Shown: positions 1-6,893, numbered from the stretch's first letter. The stretch: 10,693 nucleotides of DNA from Clostridia bacterium (GCA_017409915.1 JAFQRU010000057.1:1-10693); one strand, 5' to 3'. Made by a program: numbers and translations. The notes: generated by a model from the letters alone, not told the origin.

Positions 1-939
1 ATTTACAGTATCAAACATAAAAACGGTGCTATCCGCCGTGTTAATGTAAACATTGCGGCAACAACTGTTGAAAATTACAGAAAGTTAAAGGATGCAGGCA
101 TCGGCACATACATTCTCTTCCAGGAAACTTATCACAAAGAAAGCTATGAAAGACTTCACCCGACAGGGCCTAAGCATAACTACGCCTACCACACAGAGGC
201 AATGGACAGAGCTATGGAGGGCGGAATTGACGATGTTGGTCTTGGAGTTCTTTTCGGTCTTGAACTTTACCGCTATGAATTTGCAGGACTCTTAATGCAC
301 GCAGAGCATCTTGAAGCTGTGCACGGTGTTGGCCCTCACACAATAAGCGTTCCGAGAATTAAAAAGGCATCCGACATTGACCCAAGCGTTTTCGACAACG
401 GAATTGATGACGAGACCTTTGCAAAAATCGTGGCTTGTATCAGGCTCAGCGTTCCTTATACGGGAATGATTGTTTCAACCCGTGAGTCTGAGGCGGTTCG
501 CGCTAAACTTCTTCGCCTTGGTGTTTCCCAGATAAGCGGAGCATCCAGAACATCCGTTGGGGGCTATGCTGATGAGGAAAGACCTCACGATACAGAGCAA
601 TTTGATGTTTCCGACCAGAGAACTCTTGATGAGGTTGTTCGTTGGCTTATGGAACTTGGCTTTATCCCAAGCTTTTGCACCGCTTGTTACCGTGAAGGCA
701 GAACGGGCGACCGCTTTATGATGCTTGCCAAAAACGGACAGATTCAAAACTGCTGTCATCCTAACGCACTTATGACTCTTAAAGAATTCTTAAAGGATTA
801 CGCAACTGAGGAAACCGTTAAAATCGGCGAGGCTTTAATCGAAAGCGAAACTGTGAATGTTCCTAACCCGAAAACAAGACAAATTCTTCTTGACAATCTC
901 GAAAAAATTGAAGGCGGACTTCGAGACTTCCGCTTTTAG
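1..939 (+). CDS. hydG: [FeFe] hydrogenase maturase HydG, radical SAM tyrosine lyase (3' part; 5' end outside window)
   Basis: Frame 1 is open from base 1 to the TAG at 937-939, giving 312 residues of a family usually about 470 long, so the start and the N-terminal radical SAM CX3CX2C motif lie to the left. Known for the family: HydG cleaves tyrosine to p-cresol and dehydroglycine and delivers CO and cyanide as an Fe(CO)2(CN) synthon for the H-cluster. Seen here: the conserved stretch HPTGPKHNYAYHTEAMDRA at visible residues 49-67, the barrel segment GLGVLFGLELYRYEF, and the C-terminal auxiliary-cluster motif CX2CX22C at visible residues C226, C229 and C252. HydF follows 11 bases downstream, which supports the call. 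No frame disruption is seen. The first ATG in this frame within the window (202) is internal and is not the true start. Confidence 0.95.
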   Translation: MYSIKHKNGAIRRVNVNIAATTVENYRKLKDAGIGTYILFQETYHKESYERLHPTGPKHNYAYHTEAMDRAMEGGIDDVGLGVLFGLELYRYEFAGLLMHAEHLEAVHGVGPHTISVPRIKKASDIDPSVFDNGIDDETFAKIVACIRLSVPYTGMIVSTRESEAVRAKLLRLGVSQISGASRTSVGGYADEERPHDTEQFDVSDQRTLDEVVRWLMELGFIPSFCTACYREGRTGDRFMMLAKNGQIQNCCHPNALMTLKEFLKDYATEETVKIGEALIESETVNVPNPKTRQILLDNLEKIEGGLRDFRF

Positions 940-950
940 GAGGGATAAAT

Positions 951-2129
951 ATGAATTTGAATATGACTCCAAACGCCGATAGAATTCATATTGGAATCTT
1001 CGGCAGACGAAACGCAGGAAAATCAAGCCTTATCAACGCAATAACCAATCAGAATATTGCTATTGTTTCGCCTGTTAAAGGGACAACAACTGACCCTGTT
1101 TATAAGGCAATGGAGCTTCTTCCTCTCGGCCCTGTTATGTTTGTTGACACTCCCGGCCTGGATGACGAGGGAGAACTTGGAGCGTTGCGAATAAAAAAGA
1201 CAAATCAGGTTATAAATAAAATAGACATCGCTCTTATCGTTATTGACAGCGAGACCGGAAAAGGCGAAATTGAAGAAGCTTTGGAAGAAAAGCTTAAAGC
1301 CAAGAAAATCCCGTATTTATTGGTTTATAACAAGTCTGACTTAAAGGCGCTATCTGGCCTTAGCGAAAACGAAATAAGCGTCAGCGCGGAGAATTTGGAG
1401 GGAATTGAAGCTCTTAAAGAGCATATTGCAAAAAAGCTTAAAAGCACTACCCCTGAATTCCCGATTATCTCTGATTTGATTGAGCCATCTGACATAGTCG
1501 TTCTTGTTACGCCTATTGATGAGTCTGCGCCAAAGGGGAGAATTATTCTTCCTCAACAGCAAACAATAAGAGAAATTTTAGATTCTCACGCCTCGGCAAT
1601 AACCTGTCAGGTAAGCGAGCTTGGCGGAGTGTTAGAAAGCCTTAGAAGATCGCCAAAAATGGTTATAACGGACAGTCAGGCTTTTGGGGAGGTTTCTAAA
1701 ATTGTTCCAAGAGAAATTCCTCTCTCTTCTTTCTCTATTTTGATGGCACGCCATAAGGGAGAGCTTTTCCATCAGCTTAACGGAATGAAGGCACTCGAAA
1801 ATTTAAAGGACGGAGACAAAGTTCTCATTTCCGAGGGGTGCACACATCATCGTCAGTGCAACGACATCGGGACTGTTAAAATTCCTTATCTTATCAAGGA
1901 TTACACCAAGACAGATGTTGTTTTCAAGTTTTCAAGCGGAAGCGAGTTCCCTGAGGATTTATCCAAATACAGCCTTATTGTTCACTGTGGCGGATGTATG
2001 CTTAATGAGAGAGAGATGAAATACCGTATTCAGACAGCAAAGGACCAAGGTGTTCCCATTACCAACTATGGAATGCTTCTTGCAAAAATAAGCGGTGTTC
2101 TAGACAGAAGCCTGGAAATTTTTAACTAA
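951..2129 (+). CDS. hydF: [FeFe] hydrogenase H-cluster maturation GTPase HydF
   Basis: This 392-residue protein is of normal length for HydF, the GTPase and scaffold on which the 2Fe subcluster is assembled before transfer to apo-hydrogenase HydA. The N-terminal GTPase domain shows the P-loop GRRNAGKS (residues 18-25), a GTTTDP switch, the DTPG motif and NKSD for guanine specificity. The C-terminal [4Fe-4S] site is intact: C297-x-H299, then 45 residues, then H345-C346-x2-C349, which fits the family pattern CxH-x(44-53)-HCxxC. The ATG at 951 is chosen because GGAGGG lies 6 bases upstream; the hydG stop codon overlaps this ribosome binding site, so the two genes are very probably co-transcribed. 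HydE and the hydrogenase itself are not in the window. No convincing terminator follows hydF, so transcription may run on into the rubrerythrin gene. Confidence 0.95.
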   Translation: MNLNMTPNADRIHIGIFGRRNAGKSSLINAITNQNIAIVSPVKGTTTDPVYKAMELLPLGPVMFVDTPGLDDEGELGALRIKKTNQVINKIDIALIVIDSETGKGEIEEALEEKLKAKKIPYLLVYNKSDLKALSGLSENEISVSAENLEGIEALKEHIAKKLKSTTPEFPIISDLIEPSDIVVLVTPIDESAPKGRIILPQQQTIREILDSHASAITCQVSELGGVLESLRRSPKMVITDSQAFGEVSKIVPREIPLSSFSILMARHKGELFHQLNGMKALENLKDGDKVLISEGCTHHRQCNDIGTVKIPYLIKDYTKTDVVFKFSSGSEFPEDLSKYSLIVHCGGCMLNEREMKYRIQTAKDQGVPITNYGMLLAKISGVLDRSLEIFN

Positions 2130-2135
2130 AAAATA

Positions 2136-2164
2136 TAGACAATAAAAAATTTTTATGCTATACT
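2136..2164 (+). promoter_or_regulatory. Sigma-A promoter with extended -10 for the rubrerythrin gene
   Basis: A -35 box TAGACA (2136-2141, 5 of 6 to consensus) is followed by exactly 17 bases and the -10 box TATACT (2159-2164). The -10 is preceded by TGC, the TGn extended -10 element. It lies just past the hydF stop codon and gives the rubrerythrin an independent start of transcription. No PerR-like palindrome is evident here. Confidence 0.7.
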
Positions 2165-2197
2165 TAAAAAAATTAAATATTCAAGGAGGAAATGAAA

Positions 2198-2731
2198 ATG
2201 GAATTAAAAGGTTCAAAAACTGAACAAAATTTATTAGAGGCTTTTGCCGGCGAAAGCATGGCAAGAAACAAATACACTTATTTTGCCTCTGTTGCAAAAA
2301 AGGAAGGCTATCAGCAAATCGCTGCTATCTTTGAAGAAACTGCTTCTAATGAAAAGGAACACGCAAAGCTCTGGTTCAAGGCTTTAAGCGGTCTTGGCGA
2401 CACAGCTCAGAATCTTCTCTCCGCTGCTGAGGGCGAAAACTATGAGTGGACAGATATGTATGACCGCTTTGCAAAGGAAGCTGAAGAAGAAGGCTTTACA
2501 GCTCTTGCTGCTCAGTTTAAAAAGGTTGCTGAGGTTGAAAAGGCTCACGAAGAGCGTTATCGCAAACTCTTAAATAATGTTGAAATGAAGAAAGTCTTCG
2601 AAAAGAGCGAAGAAATTATGTGGGAATGCCGTAATTGCGGACACCTCGTTATTGGTAAGAAAGCTCCTGAGGTTTGCCCTGTTTGTGCTCATCCACAGGC
2701 TTACTTTGAAGTTAGAAAAGAAAACTATTAA
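2198..2731 (+). CDS. rbr: Rubrerythrin (NADH-peroxidase-type diiron/rubredoxin protein)
   Basis: This is a 177-residue cytoplasmic rubrerythrin, a family that reduces hydrogen peroxide in anaerobes with electrons passed through its rubredoxin centre. The N-terminal ferritin-like four-helix part carries the expected diiron ligands, E19, E52 and H55, then E94, E97, E114 and H117. The C-terminal rubredoxin-like domain has both cysteine pairs, C144-x2-C147 and C160-x2-C163. I choose the ATG at 2198 over the in-frame ATG at 2192. AGGAGG (2184-2189) is 8 bases from the former and only 2 from the latter, and MELKGSKTE is the usual family start. It sits behind its own promoter and ahead of a strong hairpin terminator, downstream of hydG-hydF. 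That fits protection of oxygen-sensitive iron-sulfur and hydrogenase enzymes (inference). Confidence 0.95.
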   Translation: MELKGSKTEQNLLEAFAGESMARNKYTYFASVAKKEGYQQIAAIFEETASNEKEHAKLWFKALSGLGDTAQNLLSAAEGENYEWTDMYDRFAKEAEEEGFTALAAQFKKVAEVEKAHEERYRKLLNNVEMKKVFEKSEEIMWECRNCGHLVIGKKAPEVCPVCAHPQAYFEVRKENY

Positions 2732-2743
2732 TTATCAAAAATT

Positions 2744-2771
2744 AAAAGCAGAGCTAAACGCTCTGCTTTTT
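2744..2771 (+). terminator. Intrinsic terminator after the rubrerythrin gene
   Basis: A perfect 11-bp stem, AAAAGCAGAGC (2744-2754) pairing with 2760-2770, encloses a 5-base loop and runs into a T tract. The A run on the left arm means it could also act on the minus strand for the deacetylase-like gene ending at 2801, which has no other hairpin. Confidence 0.88.
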
Positions 2772-2800
2772 CTTTTTCGCCTTTTGTCTGTTACAGGCTT

Positions 2801-3733
2801 TTATTTTGCTAAATCTTCAACAAATATGTATTCATAGCCGTATTTATCAACACATTCGCAAGCCTTCATAAGCTTGTCTCGGCTCTCGCTCTGATAGGCA
2901 AAATAATCAGGATATGAATACTGTTCATGGGTTGCCATACAAATATATTCATTGCCTAACACTTTTGACATATCTTCTTCAATCTCGTCAAGAGGAACTA
3001 AATTCAAACAAGGGCCGTTACAGAATATTTTATAGTAAATCCCCAACTCCTCGTTATAGATGACCTCCTGATTTAAAAGAGTTCTTTCGTAATCTTCTGT
3101 TGAAATATGGTTATATCCGCAAAGGGAGTCGTCGATTGCTGAGTCTCCCTTTAAGTTTCTGAAGAAAATACCTGTTTCAGGCTTTTTGTTATTCAAGAGT
3201 CTTCCCGCATGGCCAAACGGAAGAGATGACGGGTCTCCGTTATACTCTTTCTTCTCCCCGGCGGTTACGGAAACCATTGTAATTCCCTCTTCTATCATAG
3301 CCTTTAAACCGTCTTTACTAACAGGAGACCAATGAGGATTAAATGCAGCAGTAAGGGTTTTCTCCCCTGCAAAACGGATAACTTCTTTTTTAAAGCGCAC
3401 ATACATCTTCTTCATATCCTCATAATTGATATTAACATGGGGATAATCAGGGAATTCCTGCTTTGCGTGAAAACCGATTTTAAGCCAGTCGGAATTAGCT
3501 TCCCATTCTGCTTTGTAGGCATCGGTCATTTCCGCCAAAGAAAACTCATCGTCTCCGTAAAAATAGTCTGTTCGATAGAAAGCATTAAGCACAACCTTTA
3601 AGCCGTATTTATCGTGAGCTTCCTTTAACATTTTTAAAAGAGTCTGGTCAAAGATTGACGCAGGTTTTTCTCTTGTAATGTCGCGGAAGGGCCAAACAAC
3701 ATCATCAATATAGAAATAAGCCTTTTTGCTCAT
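2801..3733 (-). CDS. NodB-like polysaccharide-deacetylase-related protein of unknown substrate
   Basis: This is a 310-residue protein with no signal peptide or membrane segment, so it is probably cytoplasmic. The fold assignment rests on a deacetylase-like barrel pattern: a beta strand ending in a double aspartate (YIDDVVWPF, D10-D11), the histidines H89 and H99 in the segment FHAKQEFPDYPH, and FNPHWSP (131-137) where the NodB arginine/proline loop would fall. These resemble the Asp, His, His metal site of carbohydrate esterase family 4, but the spacing H-x9-H is not the classic H(S/T)xxHP. Catalysis is therefore inferred, not shown. The start ATG has AGGAG at a suitable distance, and an extended -10 promoter lies about 40 bases upstream. 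A terminator separates it from the acyl ligase upstream, so it is a one-gene unit. It could instead be a non-catalytic or differently active member of the barrel superfamily. Confidence 0.6.
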   Translation of the reverse strand: MSKKAYFYIDDVVWPFRDITREKPASIFDQTLLKMLKEAHDKYGLKVVLNAFYRTDYFYGDDEFSLAEMTDAYKAEWEANSDWLKIGFHAKQEFPDYPHVNINYEDMKKMYVRFKKEVIRFAGEKTLTAAFNPHWSPVSKDGLKAMIEEGITMVSVTAGEKKEYNGDPSSLPFGHAGRLLNNKKPETGIFFRNLKGDSAIDDSLCGYNHISTEDYERTLLNQEVIYNEELGIYYKIFCNGPCLNLVPLDEIEEDMSKVLGNEYICMATHEQYSYPDYFAYQSESRDKLMKACECVDKYGYEYIFVEDLAK

Positions 3734-3774
3734 ATTTTTTCTCCTTTTGAAAATATCTAGATTTGCATACCTAT

Positions 3775-3802
3775 ATTATATCATAAAACTTTTCAATTTC
3801 AA
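3775..3802 (-). promoter_or_regulatory. Extended -10 promoter for the NodB-like gene
   Basis: Read on the minus strand there is TTGAAA (3797-3802), a 16-base spacer and a perfect TATAAT (3775-3780). The -10 is directly preceded by TGA, a TGn extended -10. It lies between the acyl ligase terminator and the NodB-like start codon. Confidence 0.75.
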
Positions 3803-3813
3803 GGGCATTTAAG

Positions 3814-3849
3814 AAAAAAACCGACAGCTTAAACGCTGTCGGTTTTTTT
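3814..3849 (-). terminator. Intrinsic terminator of the acyl-CoA ligase gene
   Basis: A perfect 15-bp stem has arms 3814-3828 and 3835-3849, a CCGACAGC core flanked by A7/T7 runs, and a 6-base loop. On the minus strand it follows the ligase stop codon by three bases and ends in a U tract. It is symmetric, so it could also stop plus-strand transcripts. Confidence 0.9.
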
Positions 3850-3852
3850 CTT

Positions 3853-5436
3853 TTATCTTTTGATTTTTCCTGTTGTGGTTTTTGCCATTTCAGTTTCAGT
3901 AATCTCAATTTTACCAATTTTCTTGTACTTTATAAGCTGGTCATTTACCTCTGCGATATGTTCTTTAATAGCTTCTTCACTATTGCCTTCGAATTTTTCG
4001 TCAATTACCGCCTTACAGCAGATTTCATCGCCTTCGGCGTATACGATACATTCTTTTACGGCAGGAGAGAGATTAACCAAAGTTTCAATTTCCTCAGGGA
4101 AAACATTTTTACCGTTTGATAAGACGATAACATTCTTCTTTCGTCCGCAGATAAAAATAAAGCCGTCCTTATCTTTTCTTCCAAGGTCCCCTGTATAGAG
4201 CCAGCCGTCCTTAAGAACTTCAGCTGTTTTTTCAGGGTCATTATAATAGCCGAGCATTACATTTCCGCCCTTTGCAACGATTTCGCCGATTCCGTTCTCG
4301 TCAGGATTCTCAATTTTTACTTCAACACCCGGGATTGCCTTACCAACAGAATCCTTTCGCATATTAGTTTCGTTTTCTGCTGAAATAACCGGAGAGCTTT
4401 CTGTAAGGCCATAACCCTGAATTGAAAGAACGCCGATATCGTTGAAGAATTTAAGAACATCAGGAGATGCAGGCGCTGCACCGATAATTACCATTCTTAA
4501 TCTTCCGCCCATACCATCTATAATCTGCTTAAAGAGCTTTCTGCGGATATCAATACCAACCTTTCTTAAAGCGTTAGACACTTTAACAACCATTTTGACG
4601 GTCTTCTCTTTGCCTGTTGCGGCAAGTTTTCTCTGAACAGCAAGCATCATTTCTTCAATAACTCTTGGAACACCCACAAAGAGTGTTACGCCGTATTCAT
4701 TTAAGCACTTGGCAATTCTTAAGCCTTCACAGAATACACTGCACATACCTACTGAAAGAAACAGCATTGTCTGCATCATTCCGAATGTATGGTGGAGTGG
4801 TAAAAGTGCCATGCTAACATCTGTTTCATAAAACTTTACCCACTGTCTCATGCCATATACATTTGAGGTTATATTATCCTGAGAGAGCATAACTGCTTTT
4901 GATGCAGAAGTTGTTCCTGAGGTGAAAAGCAATGCGCTCATTTTGTAAGGATCAATCTCAATCTTATCATATTCTGCTTTATTGTCTGCATTCTGACCAC
5001 GAACAATCATATCTTTAAATTCATCATCCGCTGTGCAAACCTTAACTATGTTATAAGCGCCAACTCTTTCTTTAAATTCAGGTCCATAGAAAATAGCAAC
5101 CGCCTCAGATCTTTTAAGCTGATCCTCAAGTTCATAATCGAAAAGACCTCTGTCAAGAGGAACAATTACCCCGCCCGAACAAACAGTAGCAAGGAAAACC
5201 ACTATCCATTCATAGCTATTTTTGCCAATTACTGCAATACGCTTTCCCGTCAAGCCGTCTTCCATAAAAGCACGGGCAAGACCTTCTACCTCATTTGCAA
5301 GTCTTTTATATGTAATCTCATCATAATAAACTTTATTATTCTCGTCAGTCTTCTTTACCTTATACGCAATGTTATTTTCATACTTTATTGTGCAATGCTC
5401 AATCATTTCTCTTAAATGTGAATACTTTCTATACAT
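3853..5436 (-). CDS. AMP-forming acyl-CoA (or acyl-ACP) synthetase
   Basis: This 527-residue ANL-superfamily enzyme activates a carboxylic acid, most likely a fatty acid, as an acyl-adenylate and then loads it onto CoA or another thiol. Motifs appear in family order: the ATP phosphate loop LLFTSGTTSASKAVM (about 168-182), QGYGLTESSP (about 340), WLYTGDLG (about 412), GRKKN (about 430), GKNVFPEEIE in the hinge region, and the C-terminal catalytic lysine K524 in TTTGKIKR. The protein ends two to three residues after this motif, which is complete for such enzymes. The phosphate loop is unusual, with SASKA where GxPKG is typical. The ATG at 5436 is supported by GGAGGGG a few bases upstream. It is transcribed alone, divergently from a DUF1836 gene, with a 21-bp palindrome over its -10 box. 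Chain length and acceptor cannot be told from sequence. Confidence 0.9.
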   Translation of the reverse strand: MYRKYSHLREMIEHCTIKYENNIAYKVKKTDENNKVYYDEITYKRLANEVEGLARAFMEDGLTGKRIAVIGKNSYEWIVVFLATVCSGGVIVPLDRGLFDYELEDQLKRSEAVAIFYGPEFKERVGAYNIVKVCTADDEFKDMIVRGQNADNKAEYDKIEIDPYKMSALLFTSGTTSASKAVMLSQDNITSNVYGMRQWVKFYETDVSMALLPLHHTFGMMQTMLFLSVGMCSVFCEGLRIAKCLNEYGVTLFVGVPRVIEEMMLAVQRKLAATGKEKTVKMVVKVSNALRKVGIDIRRKLFKQIIDGMGGRLRMVIIGAAPASPDVLKFFNDIGVLSIQGYGLTESSPVISAENETNMRKDSVGKAIPGVEVKIENPDENGIGEIVAKGGNVMLGYYNDPEKTAEVLKDGWLYTGDLGRKDKDGFIFICGRKKNVIVLSNGKNVFPEEIETLVNLSPAVKECIVYAEGDEICCKAVIDEKFEGNSEEAIKEHIAEVNDQLIKYKKIGKIEITETEMAKTTTGKIKR

Positions 5437-5464
5437 ATTACCCCTCCGTGTTTAATACTTGTTT

Positions 5465-5485
5465 ATCTAGTATCTAATACTAGAT
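5465..5485. promoter_or_regulatory. 21-bp perfect palindrome, probable repressor operator (FapR-box-like)
   Basis: Two 9-base arms, ATCTAGTAT and ATACTAGAT, flank the 3-base centre CTA. On the minus strand the palindrome overlaps the ligase -10 box and start region, where a bound repressor would block initiation. Its core (5467-5483) matches the FapR consensus TTAGTACCTAGTACTAA at 13 of 17 positions by my alignment. A MarR- or TetR-family operator is an alternative. Confidence 0.7.
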
Positions 5486-5510
5486 TACCCTATTTTTACA
5501 ACTTTGTCAA
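5482..5510 (-). promoter_or_regulatory. Promoter of the acyl-CoA ligase gene
   Basis: On the minus strand a perfect -35 TTGACA (5505-5510) is followed by 17 bases and TAATCT (5482-5487). The -10 match is only 3 of 6 but includes the key first T, second A and last T. The last four bases lie inside the 21-bp palindrome. Confidence 0.6.
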
Positions 5511-5522
5511 GAAATATCTTGA
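5507..5522. repeat. Inverted repeat spanning the two divergent -35 boxes
   Basis: TCAAGA (5507-5512) and TCTTGA (5517-5522) flank the 4-base centre AATA. Each arm contains part of a -35 element, one for the ligase and one for the DUF1836 gene. The symmetry may be no more than two back-to-back TTGA hexamers, or it may be a shared regulator site. Confidence 0.45.
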
Positions 5523-5547
5523 ATTTTTTTAAAAAATGTTTTATAAT
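5519..5547 (+). promoter_or_regulatory. Promoter of the DUF1836 gene
   Basis: TTGAAT (5519-5524), a 17-base spacer and a perfect TATAAT (5542-5547) form a good sigma-A promoter. The transcript would have a leader of about 35 bases. Its -35 lies only 8 bases from the oppositely oriented ligase -35, so the two promoters share one control region. Confidence 0.75.
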
Positions 5548-5589
5548 TACACTTAGTAAACAGAATTATCAAAAGAAAGAGGTTTTGAT

Positions 5590-6147
5590 ATGTATATAAA
5601 AAAGGAGCAATTAATCTCGGCTTTTACCGAAATTGAGCATGGGCTTACAAACTATTCCCTTCCATCCTGGGACGCTCTTCCTGATATAGAATTATATATG
5701 GACCAGGTTGTTTCGGTGGTAACAAAATATCTTGAAGTGCCCAGTGCAACAATGGTTATCAACAAGCCTGTTACTTCCTCTATGATAAATAACTATGTTA
5801 AGCTGGGGATTATCCCTGCACCTAAAAAGAAGAAATATTCCAAAGTGCATCTTGCTTATCTTCTTATTGTCTGCACCCTCAAACAGACTCTTGATATGTC
5901 GACAATTCAGCAGATTATACCGGTAGATATTGATGAGGAGACCGCAAGAAAGACTTATGACTCCTTCGTTAAAAATCAATCAAAAGCATTCAATTATGTT
6001 TTCAGTCAGACCCGCGCGGTGGCAAATCCTATTTTTACTCTTGAAGGGGACAACCAGGACAGAATGAATGACCTTATTATGCAGGTTTCTGTTTCGGCAA
6101 ACCTTTTTAAGATTTTAGCAGAAAAAATTACGCATCCTGAAAAATAA
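5590..6147 (+). CDS. DUF1836 domain protein, probable MerR-like DNA-binding regulator
   Basis: This 185-residue protein has no signal peptide or membrane segment. It matches DUF1836, a Firmicutes family of unproven function: the core at about 61-110 reads SSMINNYVKLGIIPAPKKKKY, then a KVHLAYLLIV stretch and a helix with LKQTLDMSTIQQII. This looks like a MerR-type winged helix-turn-helix, where a basic KKKKY wing follows the recognition helix; a DNA-binding role is inferred. The N-terminal 60 and C-terminal 60 residues show no motif I recognise and may carry the dimer or ligand region. The start is supported by AAGAGG 7 bases upstream. It diverges from the acyl-CoA ligase with back-to-back promoters, which suggests it may regulate that gene or itself. 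It converges on the AraC gene with a 20-base gap holding a shared terminator. Confidence 0.8.
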   Translation: MYIKKEQLISAFTEIEHGLTNYSLPSWDALPDIELYMDQVVSVVTKYLEVPSATMVINKPVTSSMINNYVKLGIIPAPKKKKYSKVHLAYLLIVCTLKQTLDMSTIQQIIPVDIDEETARKTYDSFVKNQSKAFNYVFSQTRAVANPIFTLEGDNQDRMNDLIMQVSVSANLFKILAEKITHPEK

Positions 6148-6174
6148 AAGACGGCAAAAGCCGTCTTTTATTTT
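6141..6174. terminator. Bidirectional terminator between the convergent DUF1836 and AraC genes
   Basis: A perfect 15-bp stem (6141-6155 with 6160-6174) closes an AAAA loop, with a GACGGC core and A/T-rich ends. It can terminate both convergent genes. Both stop codons (6145-6147 plus, 6168-6170 minus) lie within the stem arms. Confidence 0.9.
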
Positions 6175-6893
6175 TCGTATTTTTTCATTGCTTTCCAAAA
6201 TCCTGCATATGAGCCATAGCCAACATACTGTGCAACTTCCTGAAGAGACATTTCTCCTGTTTTTATAAGATGCTTTGCTATTGTAATCCTTATAAAAGCA
6301 AGTTCCTCGCGGAAAGTCCGTCCCGTATACTGAACAACAAGTCTTTCCGCCTGTCGCTCGCAGACATTGAGCACTTTTGCCAGTTCAGAGAGCTTTATAT
6401 CCTTACCATATCCTGTCTGGAAAAATTCACGAATTAAAAAGCCATAATCGGTTATGCTTCTTGCGCTCACAAAATCCTCTTTGCAAAAGCGACTGCAAAG
6501 CAAAGACAAAAAGGCAACAATCAGCGTGTATTCTCCCGTTTTATGAGCTTTTATAATTTCGCGTTGAAAGTCTTCAATTATTCCGGGATTTATTCTGTAT
6601 TTCATAATATCACAGATATGATAATCCACCTGAAACGCAATATGAATAGCATTCTCTTCCTTTTCCACGCAATAATGAAAAATCTCCCTGGGAATAATCA
6701 TTAATGTTCCATCTTCTATTTTATGATTTTTATTCCCTATATAAAAAACCATATTCCCGCCTGAAACAATATGAACATCTGCATAATTATGCTTGTGCAT
6801 TCGCTTTGTTGGTGGAAGTTCAGGGGAAAAACCCCTTTGAAGAAACGCCTTGCATTCTTTCTTTCCAATATGTATATCAAGTTCTTTGTACAT
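6168..6893 (-). CDS. AraC-family transcriptional regulator with N-terminal cupin
   Basis: This 241-residue protein has two parts. Residues about 25-110 form a cupin-like sensor, with HKHNYADVHIVSGG (33-46) and an IIPREIFHYC strand typical of AraC ligand domains. Residues 166-241 hold the paired helix-turn-helix: KLSELAKVLNV leads into the first recognition helix, and SLQEVAQYVGYGSYAGFWKA is the second. The protein ends at MKKYEK and so lacks the usual tail after the FxxxFKKxxG signature, a shortening of perhaps ten residues that leaves both HTH units present. The ATG at 6893 has AAAGGA at a good distance. It diverges from the aldolase/FAD oxidoreductase operon across 123 bases and is the obvious candidate activator of it, with a sugar or sugar acid as likely effector (inference from family and context). 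I found no good promoter for it. Confidence 0.88.
   Translation of the reverse strand: MYKELDIHIGKKECKAFLQRGFSPELPPTKRMHKHNYADVHIVSGGNMVFYIGNKNHKIEDGTLMIIPREIFHYCVEKEENAIHIAFQVDYHICDIMKYRINPGIIEDFQREIIKAHKTGEYTLIVAFLSLLCSRFCKEDFVSARSITDYGFLIREFFQTGYGKDIKLSELAKVLNVCERQAERLVVQYTGRTFREELAFIRITIAKHLIKTGEMSLQEVAQYVGYGSYAGFWKAMKKYEK

Noticed and set aside
475..759. Minus-strand open frame of 94 codons within hydG
   Set aside because: It is a shadow of hydG, whose plus-strand frame carries conserved cluster-binding cysteines. No ribosome binding site or recognisable protein was seen.
2131..2175. PerR or other peroxide-regulator box before the rubrerythrin gene
   Set aside because: The region is A/T rich, but no TTATAAT-N-ATTATAA-type symmetry was found.
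2192..2197. ATG at 2192 as the rubrerythrin start
   Set aside because: It lies only 2 bases after AGGAGG. The ATG at 2198 has an 8-base spacing and gives the usual MELKGSKTE start.
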